From Flavobacteriaceae bacterium (GTDB lineage Bacteria; Bacteroidota; Bacteroidia; Flavobacteriales; Flavobacteriaceae), in contig DAOVTF010000129.1 of NCBI GenBank assembly GCA_030633225.1, positions 1-6,290 on the forward strand: a stretch of 6,290 bases of DNA, read 5' to 3'. Positions 1-6,043 of the stretch are shown here, piece by piece. The notes beneath the pieces are model-generated. The model ran no database searches and was not told the origin of the DNA. It saw nothing but the letters and a program-made list of their open reading frames with translations. A program made the position numbers and the translations under genes. Positions within the stretch are counted from its first letter, which is position 1, and each line of letters begins with the position of its first letter.

Positions 1-1
1 A

Positions 2-1861
2 AAAGTGTATGTTGCTCCAGGTGAACATGATGAATTCTATGCATTTGTATCAGGAGGATTTAGTGGTCAATTGGCAGTATACGGACTTCCTTCAGGACGT
101 TTATTTAAAGTAATTCCTGTTTTTTCAGTAGATGCTGAAAAAGCGTATGGTTTTAATGAAGAAACAAAGCCAATGTTAAATACTTCTCATGGTTTTATTC
201 CTTGGGATGATTCTCACCATCCTGATATTTCTCAAACAGCAGGTGAATTAGATGGTAGATGGGTATTTATCAATGGTAACAATACACCTCGTATTGCAAA
301 AATTGATTTAACGACTTTTGAAACTACTGAAATTATTGAAGTACCAAATTCTGCAGGTAATCACAGTTCATCTTTTGTAACTGAAAATACGGAGTATGTA
401 GTTGCAGGAACTCGTTTTTCTGTACCGTTTCCTCAAAGAGATATGCCAATTGATGAATATAAAGGTAACTTTAAAGGTGCTTTAACATTTATTTCTGTAG
501 ATCCGGAAGATGGTGGTATGGATATAAAATTCCAATTAAGAATGCCAGGATTTGATTATGATTTATCACACCCAGGTAGAGGTAAATCTCATGGATGGTT
601 TTTCTTTACAACCTATAATACTGAAGAAGCTAATTCATTGTTAGAAGTAAATGCTTCACAAAACGATAAAGATTTTATCGCTGCAGTAAATTGGAAAAAA
701 ATTGAAGAGTATGTTAATAACGGTGGCGGTAAAAAAATACCTTCAAATTATGCACATAATGTTTATGACGAGCATACCCATTCAGCAACTTCAACTATGA
801 AAAAGGAAGTTTTAGTTGTTGATCCGGCTGATGTGCCTGGGGCAATATATTTTATGCCTACACCTAAATCTCCACACGGTTGTGATGTTGACCCAAGCGG
901 TGAATACATTGTTGGTAGCGGTAAATTAGCTGCAGAATTAACTATCCATTCATTTAGTAAAATGTTGAAAGCTATTGAAGAGAAAAAATTTGATGGCGAC
1001 GCCTACGGAATCCCGATTTTACAATACGAAGCTACTTTAGCAGGAGCAGTAAAACAACCAGGATTAGGTCCACTTCATACTGAATTTGACGGAAAAGGAA
1101 ATGCTTATACTACTTTCTTTATTTCTTCAGAAGTTGTAAAATGGAAATTAGGTACTTGGGAAGTTATTGATAGAAAACCAACTTATTATTCAGTAGGTCA
1201 TTTAATGATACCAGGTGGTAATTCAAGAAAACCTTTTGGTAAGTATGTATTGGCAATGAATAAAATTACAAAAGACCGTTATTTACCAACAGGTCCTGAG
1301 GTAACCCAATCTGCACAATTATATGATATTACTGGTGAAAAAATGGAATTATTATTGGATTTTCCAACAATTGGAGAGCCACATTATGCAGCAGGAATTC
1401 CGGCAGATATTGTAGCTAAAAATTCTAAAAAATTCTATAGATTAGAAGATAATAAACATCCGCATGCGGTTAAGACCGAGGCAGAAGCTAAAGTGGTTAG
1501 AAAAGGTAATGAAGTTCATATTTATTTAACTATGATCCGTTCTCACTTTGCACCTGATAATATTGAAGGAGTACAAGTTGGTGATAAAGTTTATTTCCAT
1601 GTAACTAATTTAGAGCAAGATTATGATGTACCTCATGGTGTTTCTATGATTGGTGCTCAAACTTCTGAGTTATTAATTATGCCTGGACAAACTGAAACAT
1701 TTATATGGTATCCTAAACAAGTTGGTGTTTGGCCATTCTATTGTACAGATTTCTGTTCGGCATTACACCAAGAAATGCAAGGATATATTAGAGTATCTCC
1801 TAAAGGATCAAATGTACCTATTAAATTTACTTTAGATGGTGATGCAGTTGATGCTGAATAA
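2..1861 (+). CDS. nosZ: Nitrous-oxide reductase, clade II (5'-truncated by window edge)
   Basis: Periplasmic multicopper enzyme reducing N2O to N2, the last step of denitrification. The reading frame is already open at base 2 and lacks a signal peptide, so the GTG at 5 is not the real start; a few tens of residues are missing upstream. Numbering from that GTG, the N-terminal beta-propeller carries the seven CuZ histidines: H71-H72 (DSHHP), H120 (NSAGNH), H291 (SPHGCDV), H358 (GPLHTEFDG), H399 (SVGHLMI) and H460 (GEPHYA). The C-terminal cupredoxin domain (about 500-605) carries the CuA ligands H544 (DVPHG), C580, C584, H588 and M591 in CTDFCSALHQEM. Clade I enzymes have Trp where this one has D582; there the residue contributes a backbone carbonyl. 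The H120-H291 interval is about 23 residues longer than my recollection of the Paracoccus enzyme, fitting clade II. A terminator follows the stop. The family call is firm; the clade call is from motif recognition. Confidence 0.97.
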   Translation, partial: KVYVAPGEHDEFYAFVSGGFSGQLAVYGLPSGRLFKVIPVFSVDAEKAYGFNEETKPMLNTSHGFIPWDDSHHPDISQTAGELDGRWVFINGNNTPRIAKIDLTTFETTEIIEVPNSAGNHSSSFVTENTEYVVAGTRFSVPFPQRDMPIDEYKGNFKGALTFISVDPEDGGMDIKFQLRMPGFDYDLSHPGRGKSHGWFFFTTYNTEEANSLLEVNASQNDKDFIAAVNWKKIEEYVNNGGGKKIPSNYAHNVYDEHTHSATSTMKKEVLVVDPADVPGAIYFMPTPKSPHGCDVDPSGEYIVGSGKLAAELTIHSFSKMLKAIEEKKFDGDAYGIPILQYEATLAGAVKQPGLGPLHTEFDGKGNAYTTFFISSEVVKWKLGTWEVIDRKPTYYSVGHLMIPGGNSRKPFGKYVLAMNKITKDRYLPTGPEVTQSAQLYDITGEKMELLLDFPTIGEPHYAAGIPADIVAKNSKKFYRLEDNKHPHAVKTEAEAKVVRKGNEVHIYLTMIRSHFAPDNIEGVQVGDKVYFHVTNLEQDYDVPHGVSMIGAQTSELLIMPGQTETFIWYPKQVGVWPFYCTDFCSALHQEMQGYIRVSPKGSNVPIKFTLDGDAVDAE

Positions 1862-1894
1862 TGGATTTAATAAAAGTTAGTTAATTATTGTTAG

Positions 1895-1927
1895 AAACGG
1901 ACAGGTATAATTTTACTGTCCGTTTTT
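1895..1927 (+). terminator. Intrinsic terminator after nosZ
   Basis: A perfect 10-bp stem (aaacggacag at 1895-1904 paired with ctgtccgttt at 1916-1925) encloses an 11-nt loop, and its 3' arm runs into five consecutive T's at 1923-1927. It starts 33 nt after the nosZ stop. This is the standard form of a Rho-independent terminator on the + strand, and implies that most nosZ transcripts end here. The next genes would then need their own promoter or readthrough. There is no comparable T-run on the other side, so it does not look bidirectional. Confidence 0.88.
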
Positions 1928-1940
1928 ATTTAAAATAAAT

Positions 1941-1958
1941 AAAGATAAAAACATCTTT
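1941..1958. promoter_or_regulatory. Upstream dyad AAAGAT-N6-ATCTTT, possible operator
   Basis: Perfect 6-bp inverted repeat with a 6-bp spacer, centred at 1949.5. Its geometry is identical to that of the next dyad, and the two centres are 21 bp apart, about two helical turns. This fits a second binding site for a dimeric regulator on the same DNA face, but the sequence is AT-rich and the half-sites differ from those of the neighbour (GTATGC), so coincidence is possible. Confidence 0.3.
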
Positions 1959-1961
1959 TAT

Positions 1962-1979
1962 GTATGCTAAGTGGCATAC
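1962..1979. promoter_or_regulatory. Dyad GTATGC-N6-GCATAC, probable activator operator
   Basis: Perfect 6-bp inverted repeat with a 6-bp spacer, centred at 1970.5. If transcription starts a few bases after the -7 element at 1998-2005, the centre lies about 40 bp upstream of the start. Crp/Fnr-family activators typically bind there at class II promoters, and such proteins commonly control denitrification genes. No -33 element is visible, which fits activator dependence. The half-site is not the classical FNR (TTGAT) or CRP (TGTGA) box, so the regulator cannot be named. Confidence 0.45.
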
Positions 1980-1997
1980 TGTCACTAGTTTAATATG

Positions 1998-2005
1998 TAT
2001 ATTTG
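1998..2005 (+). promoter_or_regulatory. Bacteroidota -7 promoter element upstream of the membrane-protein gene
   Basis: TATATTTG matches the Bacteroidota primary sigma factor -7 consensus TAnnTTTG exactly. The start of transcription would fall near 2010, giving a leader of about 40 nt before the ATG at 2053. A -33 TTG or TTTG is not seen at the usual spacing, where dyad DNA is found instead. Its position just after a terminator and before a gene supports the call. The same octamer occurs before nosL. Confidence 0.55.
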
Positions 2006-2052
2006 CATTGAATTTTATTAAAGAATTAACTTAAAATAAACAATAAAAAATC

Positions 2053-2640
2053 ATGAAAAAATCTAAAATTTTAATGATAATAGGTTCTTTGTTATTACTT
2101 GGATTATTTGCTTTTCCATTATGGAATATTACTTTAGAAGCGCCTCAATATCCAATTCCTTTAGGGATGGATATTCATATTACAAAATTTACGGATACCA
2201 ACGAGTTTGATATAAAAAATATTAATTTAATGAATCATTATGTAGGTATGCAATATATTCCAGAAACTATTCCTGAGTTTAAAATATTTCCAATTGTTAT
2301 TGGAATCATGGTTGTTTTAGGTGTTATCATAGGTTTTATGGGAAAATATAAATTATATTTAGGGTGGTTTATTTTAATGTCTGTTTTAGGTATAGCTGGA
2401 ATGTATGATTTTTATTTATGGGAATACGATTATGGACATAATTTGGATCCAAAAGCAATTATGAATTTTAAAAATCCTGATGGTTCAGTAATGGGCTTTC
2501 AGCCTCCATTATTTGGTACTAAGGATATACTAAATTTCACTGCACATTCTTACCCTAGAACCGGAGCTTATTTTATGTTTGTAGGAATGTTTCTAACTTT
2601 TATCGCTTTTTTTGTTGGGAAAAAAGAAGCTAAAAATTAG
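2053..2640 (+). CDS. nos-cluster four-helix membrane protein, possible NosB-like accessory factor
   Basis: A 195-residue integral membrane protein with hydrophobic segments at about 5-24, 78-96, 100-120 and 171-189. The roughly 50-residue loops after helices 1 and 3 contain its recognisable motifs: APQYP (30-34), NHYVGM (61-66) and YDYGHNLDP (125-133). Histidines and methionines (M39, H42, H62, M66, H129, M137, M147, H165) lie in or beside these loops. With the N-terminus (MKKSK) inside, both loops would be periplasmic, where they could bind copper or touch NosZ; that is inference. Clade II nos clusters often have a polytopic membrane protein called NosB next to nosZ, and its place between nosZ and nosL fits, but homology could not be tested, so no symbol is given. 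The ATG at 2053 is preceded by A-rich sequence without Shine-Dalgarno, normal for this phylum. The gene sits alone between a terminator and the nosL promoter region. Confidence 0.85.
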   Translation: MKKSKILMIIGSLLLLGLFAFPLWNITLEAPQYPIPLGMDIHITKFTDTNEFDIKNINLMNHYVGMQYIPETIPEFKIFPIVIGIMVVLGVIIGFMGKYKLYLGWFILMSVLGIAGMYDFYLWEYDYGHNLDPKAIMNFKNPDGSVMGFQPPLFGTKDILNFTAHSYPRTGAYFMFVGMFLTFIAFFVGKKEAKN

Positions 2641-2660
2641 ATCTTTTTTAGTATTTATTT

Positions 2661-2709
2661 TAACATAATTTGAATTTAATTTAGAATTAATAATGCTCAA
2701 ATTATGTTA
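2661..2709. repeat. Perfect 13-bp inverted repeat upstream of nosL
   Basis: TAACATAATTTGA (2661-2673) and TCAAATTATGTTA (2697-2709) are perfect reverse complements separated by 23 nt. Within the spacer, TTAATT (2676-2681) and AATTAA (2685-2690) form a second 6-bp dyad with a 3-nt loop, so the whole can fold as a long two-step hairpin. The distal arm ends inside the -7 element at 2708-2715. The hairpin begins 20 nt after the preceding stop codon, but no T-run follows on either strand, so it is not a standard intrinsic terminator. It could be an operator, a cruciform, or a hairpin protecting the 3' end of the upstream mRNA. Confidence 0.75.
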
Positions 2710-2715
2710 TATTTG
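2708..2715 (+). promoter_or_regulatory. Bacteroidota -7 promoter element upstream of nosL
   Basis: TATATTTG is an exact TAnnTTTG match and is identical to the element at 1998-2005. Both also have TATGT just upstream (TATGT-ATATTTG at the first, TATGT-TATATTTG at the second). The start of transcription would fall near 2720, leaving a leader of only about 15 nt before the nosL ATG. No -33 element is seen at normal spacing. It would drive nosLDFY independently of the upstream gene. Confidence 0.5.
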
Positions 2716-2735
2716 ACAACGCTAACTATATTAAA

Positions 2736-3176
2736 ATGAAAAAAGGTTACCTAACTATTTTCACTGTTTTTTTGTTGATATTTTCATCATGTAGTATTGA
2801 GCCTGAAAAAATTAATTTTGGTTCAGATGCATGTAGATTTTGTAAAATGACCATAGTTGATCAACAGCATGCTGCACAATATGTTACTGCCAAAGGCAAA
2901 CAATTTAAGTTTGATGCTATTGAATGTATGTTAAATGATTTAGAAGAAATTACAACTGAAAATATATCAACTTTTTTGGTGTCAGATTATGGGAACCCAG
3001 GAAGTATGACAGATGCAACTACCGCGACATATTTAATCAGTGAAGAAATAAAAAGCCCGATGGGAGCTTTTTTATCAGCTTTTTCTAGTAAAGTAAAGGC
3101 AGAAGAAATTCATAAGAAAAGCGGAGGTAAGCTTTATTCTTGGACCACTATTAAGGAAAAATATTCTGTAAAATAA
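2736..3176 (+). CDS. nosL: NosL copper chaperone lipoprotein
   Basis: NosL is a Cu(I)-binding lipoprotein supplying copper for NosZ maturation. The 146-residue protein starts with a lipoprotein signal peptide: MKK, a hydrophobic stretch at about 5-16, and a lipobox ending FSSC with the lipidated cysteine at C19. The mature part opens with the family hallmark DACRFCKM (31-38), giving C33, C36 and M38 as the likely copper site. H45 (DQQHAAQYV), FDAIECM (59-65) and SPMGAFLSAF (107-116) further match NosL. Length is normal for the family. It is the first gene of the nosLDFY block: its TAA is separated from the nosD ATG by one base, so the two are surely co-transcribed. A -7 element lies about 20 bp upstream of the ATG. 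The family call is secure from the Cys-Met motif plus context. Confidence 0.95.
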   Translation: MKKGYLTIFTVFLLIFSSCSIEPEKINFGSDACRFCKMTIVDQQHAAQYVTAKGKQFKFDAIECMLNDLEEITTENISTFLVSDYGNPGSMTDATTATYLISEEIKSPMGAFLSAFSSKVKAEEIHKKSGGKLYSWTTIKEKYSVK

Positions 3177-3177
3177 A

Positions 3178-4416
3178 ATGCGAAATATTTATTTTTTTAC
3201 CATTCTTTTTTTTTGCATTTCACCATTATTTGCTAAGCAAATTGAGGTTTGCTCAACTTGTGATATCAAAACCATTAAAGAAGCCATTTTAATTGCCGAA
3301 GATGGAGATGAAATAATTATTAAAAGTGGTGTATATAAAGAACACGGTGTTATTTTAATAAATAAATCGGTAAAAATCAAAGGCATTGGAATGCCTATTA
3401 TTGATGGTGAATTTAAGGAAACCATATTAAAAATTAAAGCTGATAATTTTTCAATTGAAGGTCTAAAAATTATAAATGTAGGGCAAAGCTATACTAAAGA
3501 TTTTGCCGCTATATTGGTTTCAAAATCAAGAAATTTTACAATAAAAAATAATATCTTAGAAGATGTATTTTTCGGAATTTTGATTGAAAAATCACACTAT
3601 GGTACTATTGAAAACAATGATGTAAGTAGTCATGCAAAAGACCAGGCTAGTTCTGGTAATGGGATTCATTTGTGGCACTGTTCAAATATGCAGGCTAGTA
3701 GAAATACTATACATGGAGTGCGTGATGGAATTTATTTTGAATTTGTGAAAAAGAGTAAAATATTTGATAACAATAGTTATGATAATTTACGATATGGTTT
3801 GCATTTTATGTTTTCAAATGAAAATGAATACTTTGATAATGTTTTTACAAATAACGGAGCTGGTGTTGCAGTAATGTTTTCAAAATTCATCAAAATGCGT
3901 AATAATATATTTACAAAAAATTGGGGTTCAGCTTCTTATGGATTATTGTTAAAAGAGATATATGATGCCGAAATTGAAAATAATACATTTGAACAAAATA
4001 CAATTGGAATAAGTGTTGATGGTTCTACTAGAATTAATTATAAGAAAAACACTTTTTCACGAAACGGTTGGGCAATAAAAATTGTTGGAGCATGTTATGA
4101 AAATGATTTTGCGCAAAATAGTTTTTTAAACAATGCATTAGATTTATCCTATAATAGTAAAATTAACTCCAATAAATTTGATAATAACTATTGGAGTGAT
4201 TATACAGGCTATGATCTAGATAAAAATGGCATTGGAGATGTGCCATATCGCCCCGTAAAATTATTTTCATACATAGTTCACAACACACCGGAAGCAATAA
4301 TCTTATTAAGAAGTTTATTTGTTGATATTATCAATTTTTCTGAAAAAGTGTCTCCAGTTTTTACACCGGATAATTTAGTTGATAATTCACCATTAATGAA
4401 AATTACAAATGATTAG
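3178..4416 (+). CDS. nosD: NosD periplasmic beta-helix protein for CuZ maturation
   Basis: NosD works with the NosFY transporter in the periplasm to mature the tetranuclear CuZ site of NosZ. The 412-residue product has a Sec signal peptide (hydrophobic 4-18, likely cleavage after PLFA, residue 19). From about 35 to 335 it is made of short beta-helix rungs rich in Asn turns, such as NFTIKNNILEDV, GTIENNDVS, FDNVFTNNGAGV and EIENNTFEQNTIGI, typical of the right-handed parallel beta-helix (CASH) fold. The C-terminal part has the NosD signature DLDKNGIGDVPYRPVKLFS (347-365) and a closing segment VSPVFTPDNLVDNSPL. Length is in the usual range. The mature N-terminus carries a C25-x-x-C28 pair. The stop overlaps the nosF start by 8 nt, suggesting coupled translation. 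It is unlikely to be another beta-helix protein because of its context and C-terminal signature. Confidence 0.95.
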   Translation: MRNIYFFTILFFCISPLFAKQIEVCSTCDIKTIKEAILIAEDGDEIIIKSGVYKEHGVILINKSVKIKGIGMPIIDGEFKETILKIKADNFSIEGLKIINVGQSYTKDFAAILVSKSRNFTIKNNILEDVFFGILIEKSHYGTIENNDVSSHAKDQASSGNGIHLWHCSNMQASRNTIHGVRDGIYFEFVKKSKIFDNNSYDNLRYGLHFMFSNENEYFDNVFTNNGAGVAVMFSKFIKMRNNIFTKNWGSASYGLLLKEIYDAEIENNTFEQNTIGISVDGSTRINYKKNTFSRNGWAIKIVGACYENDFAQNSFLNNALDLSYNSKINSNKFDNNYWSDYTGYDLDKNGIGDVPYRPVKLFSYIVHNTPEAIILLRSLFVDIINFSEKVSPVFTPDNLVDNSPLMKITND

Positions 4417-5116
4417 AATATCTAATTTACATAAAAGATTTGGCAAATTAATTGTATTAGACGGCTTGGATTTAGAGATAAAATCTGGTGGAATTTTTGC
4501 AATATTGGGTCCAAATGGCTCAGGTAAAACTACTTTAATAAAAAGTATTTTAGGAATGGTTATTCCAAATTCAGGTGATATTAAAATTGATGGTAAATCG
4601 GTATTAAAAAAATGGGATTATAGAAATCAAATTAATTATTTACCTCAAATTGCAAACTTTCCTGGTAACCTAACAGTTAATGAGTTGATAGTTATGGTTA
4701 AAAATTTACGACCAAAAAAATCTAACGATATTGATTTGATTGAGCTGTTTGGATTAGAATCATTTTTAGATAAAAAGTTAGGAAATTTAAGTGGTGGAAC
4801 AAAACAAAAAGTAAACATAGTTTTAACTTTTATGTTTGATAGTGATTTGATTATTTTAGATGAGCCAACAACAGGTTTAGACCCTATATCTTTAATTAAT
4901 TTGAAGGAAATAATTCAAAAGGAAAAAGAAAAAGGAAAAACACTTTTAATTACGACACATATTATGAGTTTGGTTGATGAAATTGCTGATAAAATTGTGT
5001 TTTTACTCGACGGAAATATTTATTTTAAAGGAAGTATTGATGAATTAAAATTACAAACCAAACAAACAGATCTTGAACATGCAATTGCTAATTTAATGAC
5101 CAAAGAAAATGTTTAA
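4409..5116 (+). CDS. nosF: NosF ABC transporter ATPase subunit
   Basis: Cytoplasmic ATPase that powers the NosFY transporter acting with NosD in CuZ assembly. All ABC ATPase motifs are present in the 235 residues: Walker A GPNGSGKTT (34-42), Q-loop Q80 (YLPQ), signature LSGGTKQK (127-134), Walker B LIILDEP (147-153) with catalytic E152, D-loop GLDP (156-159) and H-loop H184 (ITTH). There are no membrane segments. It is shorter at the C-terminus than my recollection of proteobacterial NosF (around 300 residues), and lacks most of the tail beyond the nucleotide-binding domain. The ATG lies inside the end of nosD (8-nt overlap) and its own stop overlaps the nosY start by 8 nt. The fold alone would not tell NosF from other ABC-2-type ATPases; position between nosD and nosY does. 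Confidence 0.95.
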   Translation: MIRISNLHKRFGKLIVLDGLDLEIKSGGIFAILGPNGSGKTTLIKSILGMVIPNSGDIKIDGKSVLKKWDYRNQINYLPQIANFPGNLTVNELIVMVKNLRPKKSNDIDLIELFGLESFLDKKLGNLSGGTKQKVNIVLTFMFDSDLIILDEPTTGLDPISLINLKEIIQKEKEKGKTLLITTHIMSLVDEIADKIVFLLDGNIYFKGSIDELKLQTKQTDLEHAIANLMTKENV

Positions 5117-5891
5117 AATATTAAAATATAGCTTTTATGATTTAATGCGAAGCAGATGGAGTTACGTGTATTTTTTGTTTTATTTAGCTTTGGGATTTGT
5201 ATTGTTGTTTTTAAATAATGATATTAATAAAGCAATAATTACTTTAATGAATATTATTATTGTTTTAACTCCTTTAATAGGAACAATTTTTGGAGTGATG
5301 TACTATTATAATTCCAAAGAATTTACGGAACTATTACTAGCTCAGCCTATTAAAAGAAGCACCATTTTTATGGGTCAGTATTTAGGAATATCCATTTCAT
5401 TAACATTAAGTTTAGTCTTGGGTTTAGGGATTCCTTTTTTGTTATATGGACTTTTTAGATCGACTGCAATTTTTGATTTTGGTTTACTTTTAGTGGTTGG
5501 TTCATTTCTTAACTTCATCTTTGTAGCATTGGCATTTAATATTGCCTTGTCTAATGAGAATAAAATTAAAGGCTTTGGATACGCCATTTTGATGTGGTTA
5601 TTTTTAGCTGTTATTTATGATGGTATCTTTTTAATTTCACTTTTAGTTTTTAATGAGTATCCTTTAGATAAGTTTTCCTTAATAGCTACAATGTTTAATC
5701 CAATCGATCTGTCTCGTATTTTAATTTTATTGAAATTAGATATTTCTGCCTTGCTGGGATATACAGGCGCAATATTTAAGAAATTTTTTGGAACTAATTT
5801 GGGAATGATCATTTCATTCGTTGTACTTTTTTTATGGGTATTATTTCCAGTCTGGAGAATGAATATAAAGCTAAGAAGGAAAGATTTTTAG
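5109..5891 (+). CDS. nosY: NosY ABC transporter permease subunit
   Basis: Membrane half of the NosFY transporter, ABC-2 permease family, which engages NosD on the periplasmic side during CuZ maturation. The 260-residue protein has six hydrophobic segments, at about 17-36, 44-66, 89-113, 123-147, 156-180 and 232-252, as expected for NosY. Recognisable family stretches are RSRWSYVY (14-21) before helix 1, LLLAQPIKRSTIFMGQY (75-91) between helices 2 and 3, and FNPIDLSRI (196-204) in the long loop before helix 6. The C-terminus is basic (KLRRKDF), fitting a cytoplasmic end. It starts within nosF (8-nt overlap, ATGTTTAA) and ends the nos block. No accessory gene follows; the next reading frame is ppk2. 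Confidence 0.94.
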   Translation: MFKILKYSFYDLMRSRWSYVYFLFYLALGFVLLFLNNDINKAIITLMNIIIVLTPLIGTIFGVMYYYNSKEFTELLLAQPIKRSTIFMGQYLGISISLTLSLVLGLGIPFLLYGLFRSTAIFDFGLLLVVGSFLNFIFVALAFNIALSNENKIKGFGYAILMWLFLAVIYDGIFLISLLVFNEYPLDKFSLIATMFNPIDLSRILILLKLDISALLGYTGAIFKKFFGTNLGMIISFVVLFLWVLFPVWRMNIKLRRKDF

Positions 5892-5958
5892 GTTTTTAAT
5901 TCGCGTAAGACCAAATTCAAAAGTGCCAAATAAAAAAAGTAAAGTGTTATATTTTTTA

Positions 5959-5966
5959 TATCTTTA
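5959..5966 (+). promoter_or_regulatory. Weak candidate -7 element for ppk2
   Basis: TATCTTTA differs from TAnnTTTG only in the last base and lies in the 152-bp gap between nosY and ppk2. No -33 motif is seen at proper spacing, and the sequence is so AT-rich that chance is a fair explanation. The rest of the gap (5892-6043) shows no strong hairpin with a T-run, so the end of the nosLDFY transcript is not defined by sequence. A run of eight T's at 6022-6029 precedes the ppk2 start but has no stable stem before it. Confidence 0.2.
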
Positions 5967-6043
5967 TACTAAAATCAATCAACAAGATAATTCAACTTCT
6001 ACCAAAGTTAATACTGAGTAGTTTTTTTTAAAATATAGTACGA

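Noticed and set aside
5..7. GTG as the start of nosZ
   Set aside because: The frame is open through base 2, the family alignment continues upstream, and the required signal peptide is missing, so the true start is outside the window.
2661..2709. 13-bp inverted repeat as ends of an insertion sequence or a CRISPR unit
   Set aside because: Only 23 bp lie between the arms, there is no flanking target duplication, no transposase and no further repeat copy in the window.
3189..3425. Minus-strand open frame of 78 codons inside nosD
   Set aside because: It lies wholly opposite the well-supported nosD frame and has no recognisable domain; it is a by-product of low-GC coding sequence.
3500..4200. Repeated Asn-rich segments within nosD as a possible tandem DNA repeat
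   Set aside because: The repetition is at protein level, from the beta-helix rungs; the nucleotide sequence does not repeat.
5375..5812. Two minus-strand open frames (70 and 65 codons) opposite nosY
   Set aside because: Lysine- and proline-rich translations antisense to a membrane protein gene, with no family resemblance; they are shadows of nosY.
5892..5915. Possible hairpin just after nosY (GGTTT pairing with AGACC)
   Set aside because: Five pairs including one G-T, a loop of over ten bases and no T-run; too weak to call a terminator.
5994..6009. AACTT-N6-AAGTT dyad in the leader region of ppk2
   Set aside because: Only 5-bp arms in AT-rich DNA, not aligned with a convincing promoter; expected by chance.
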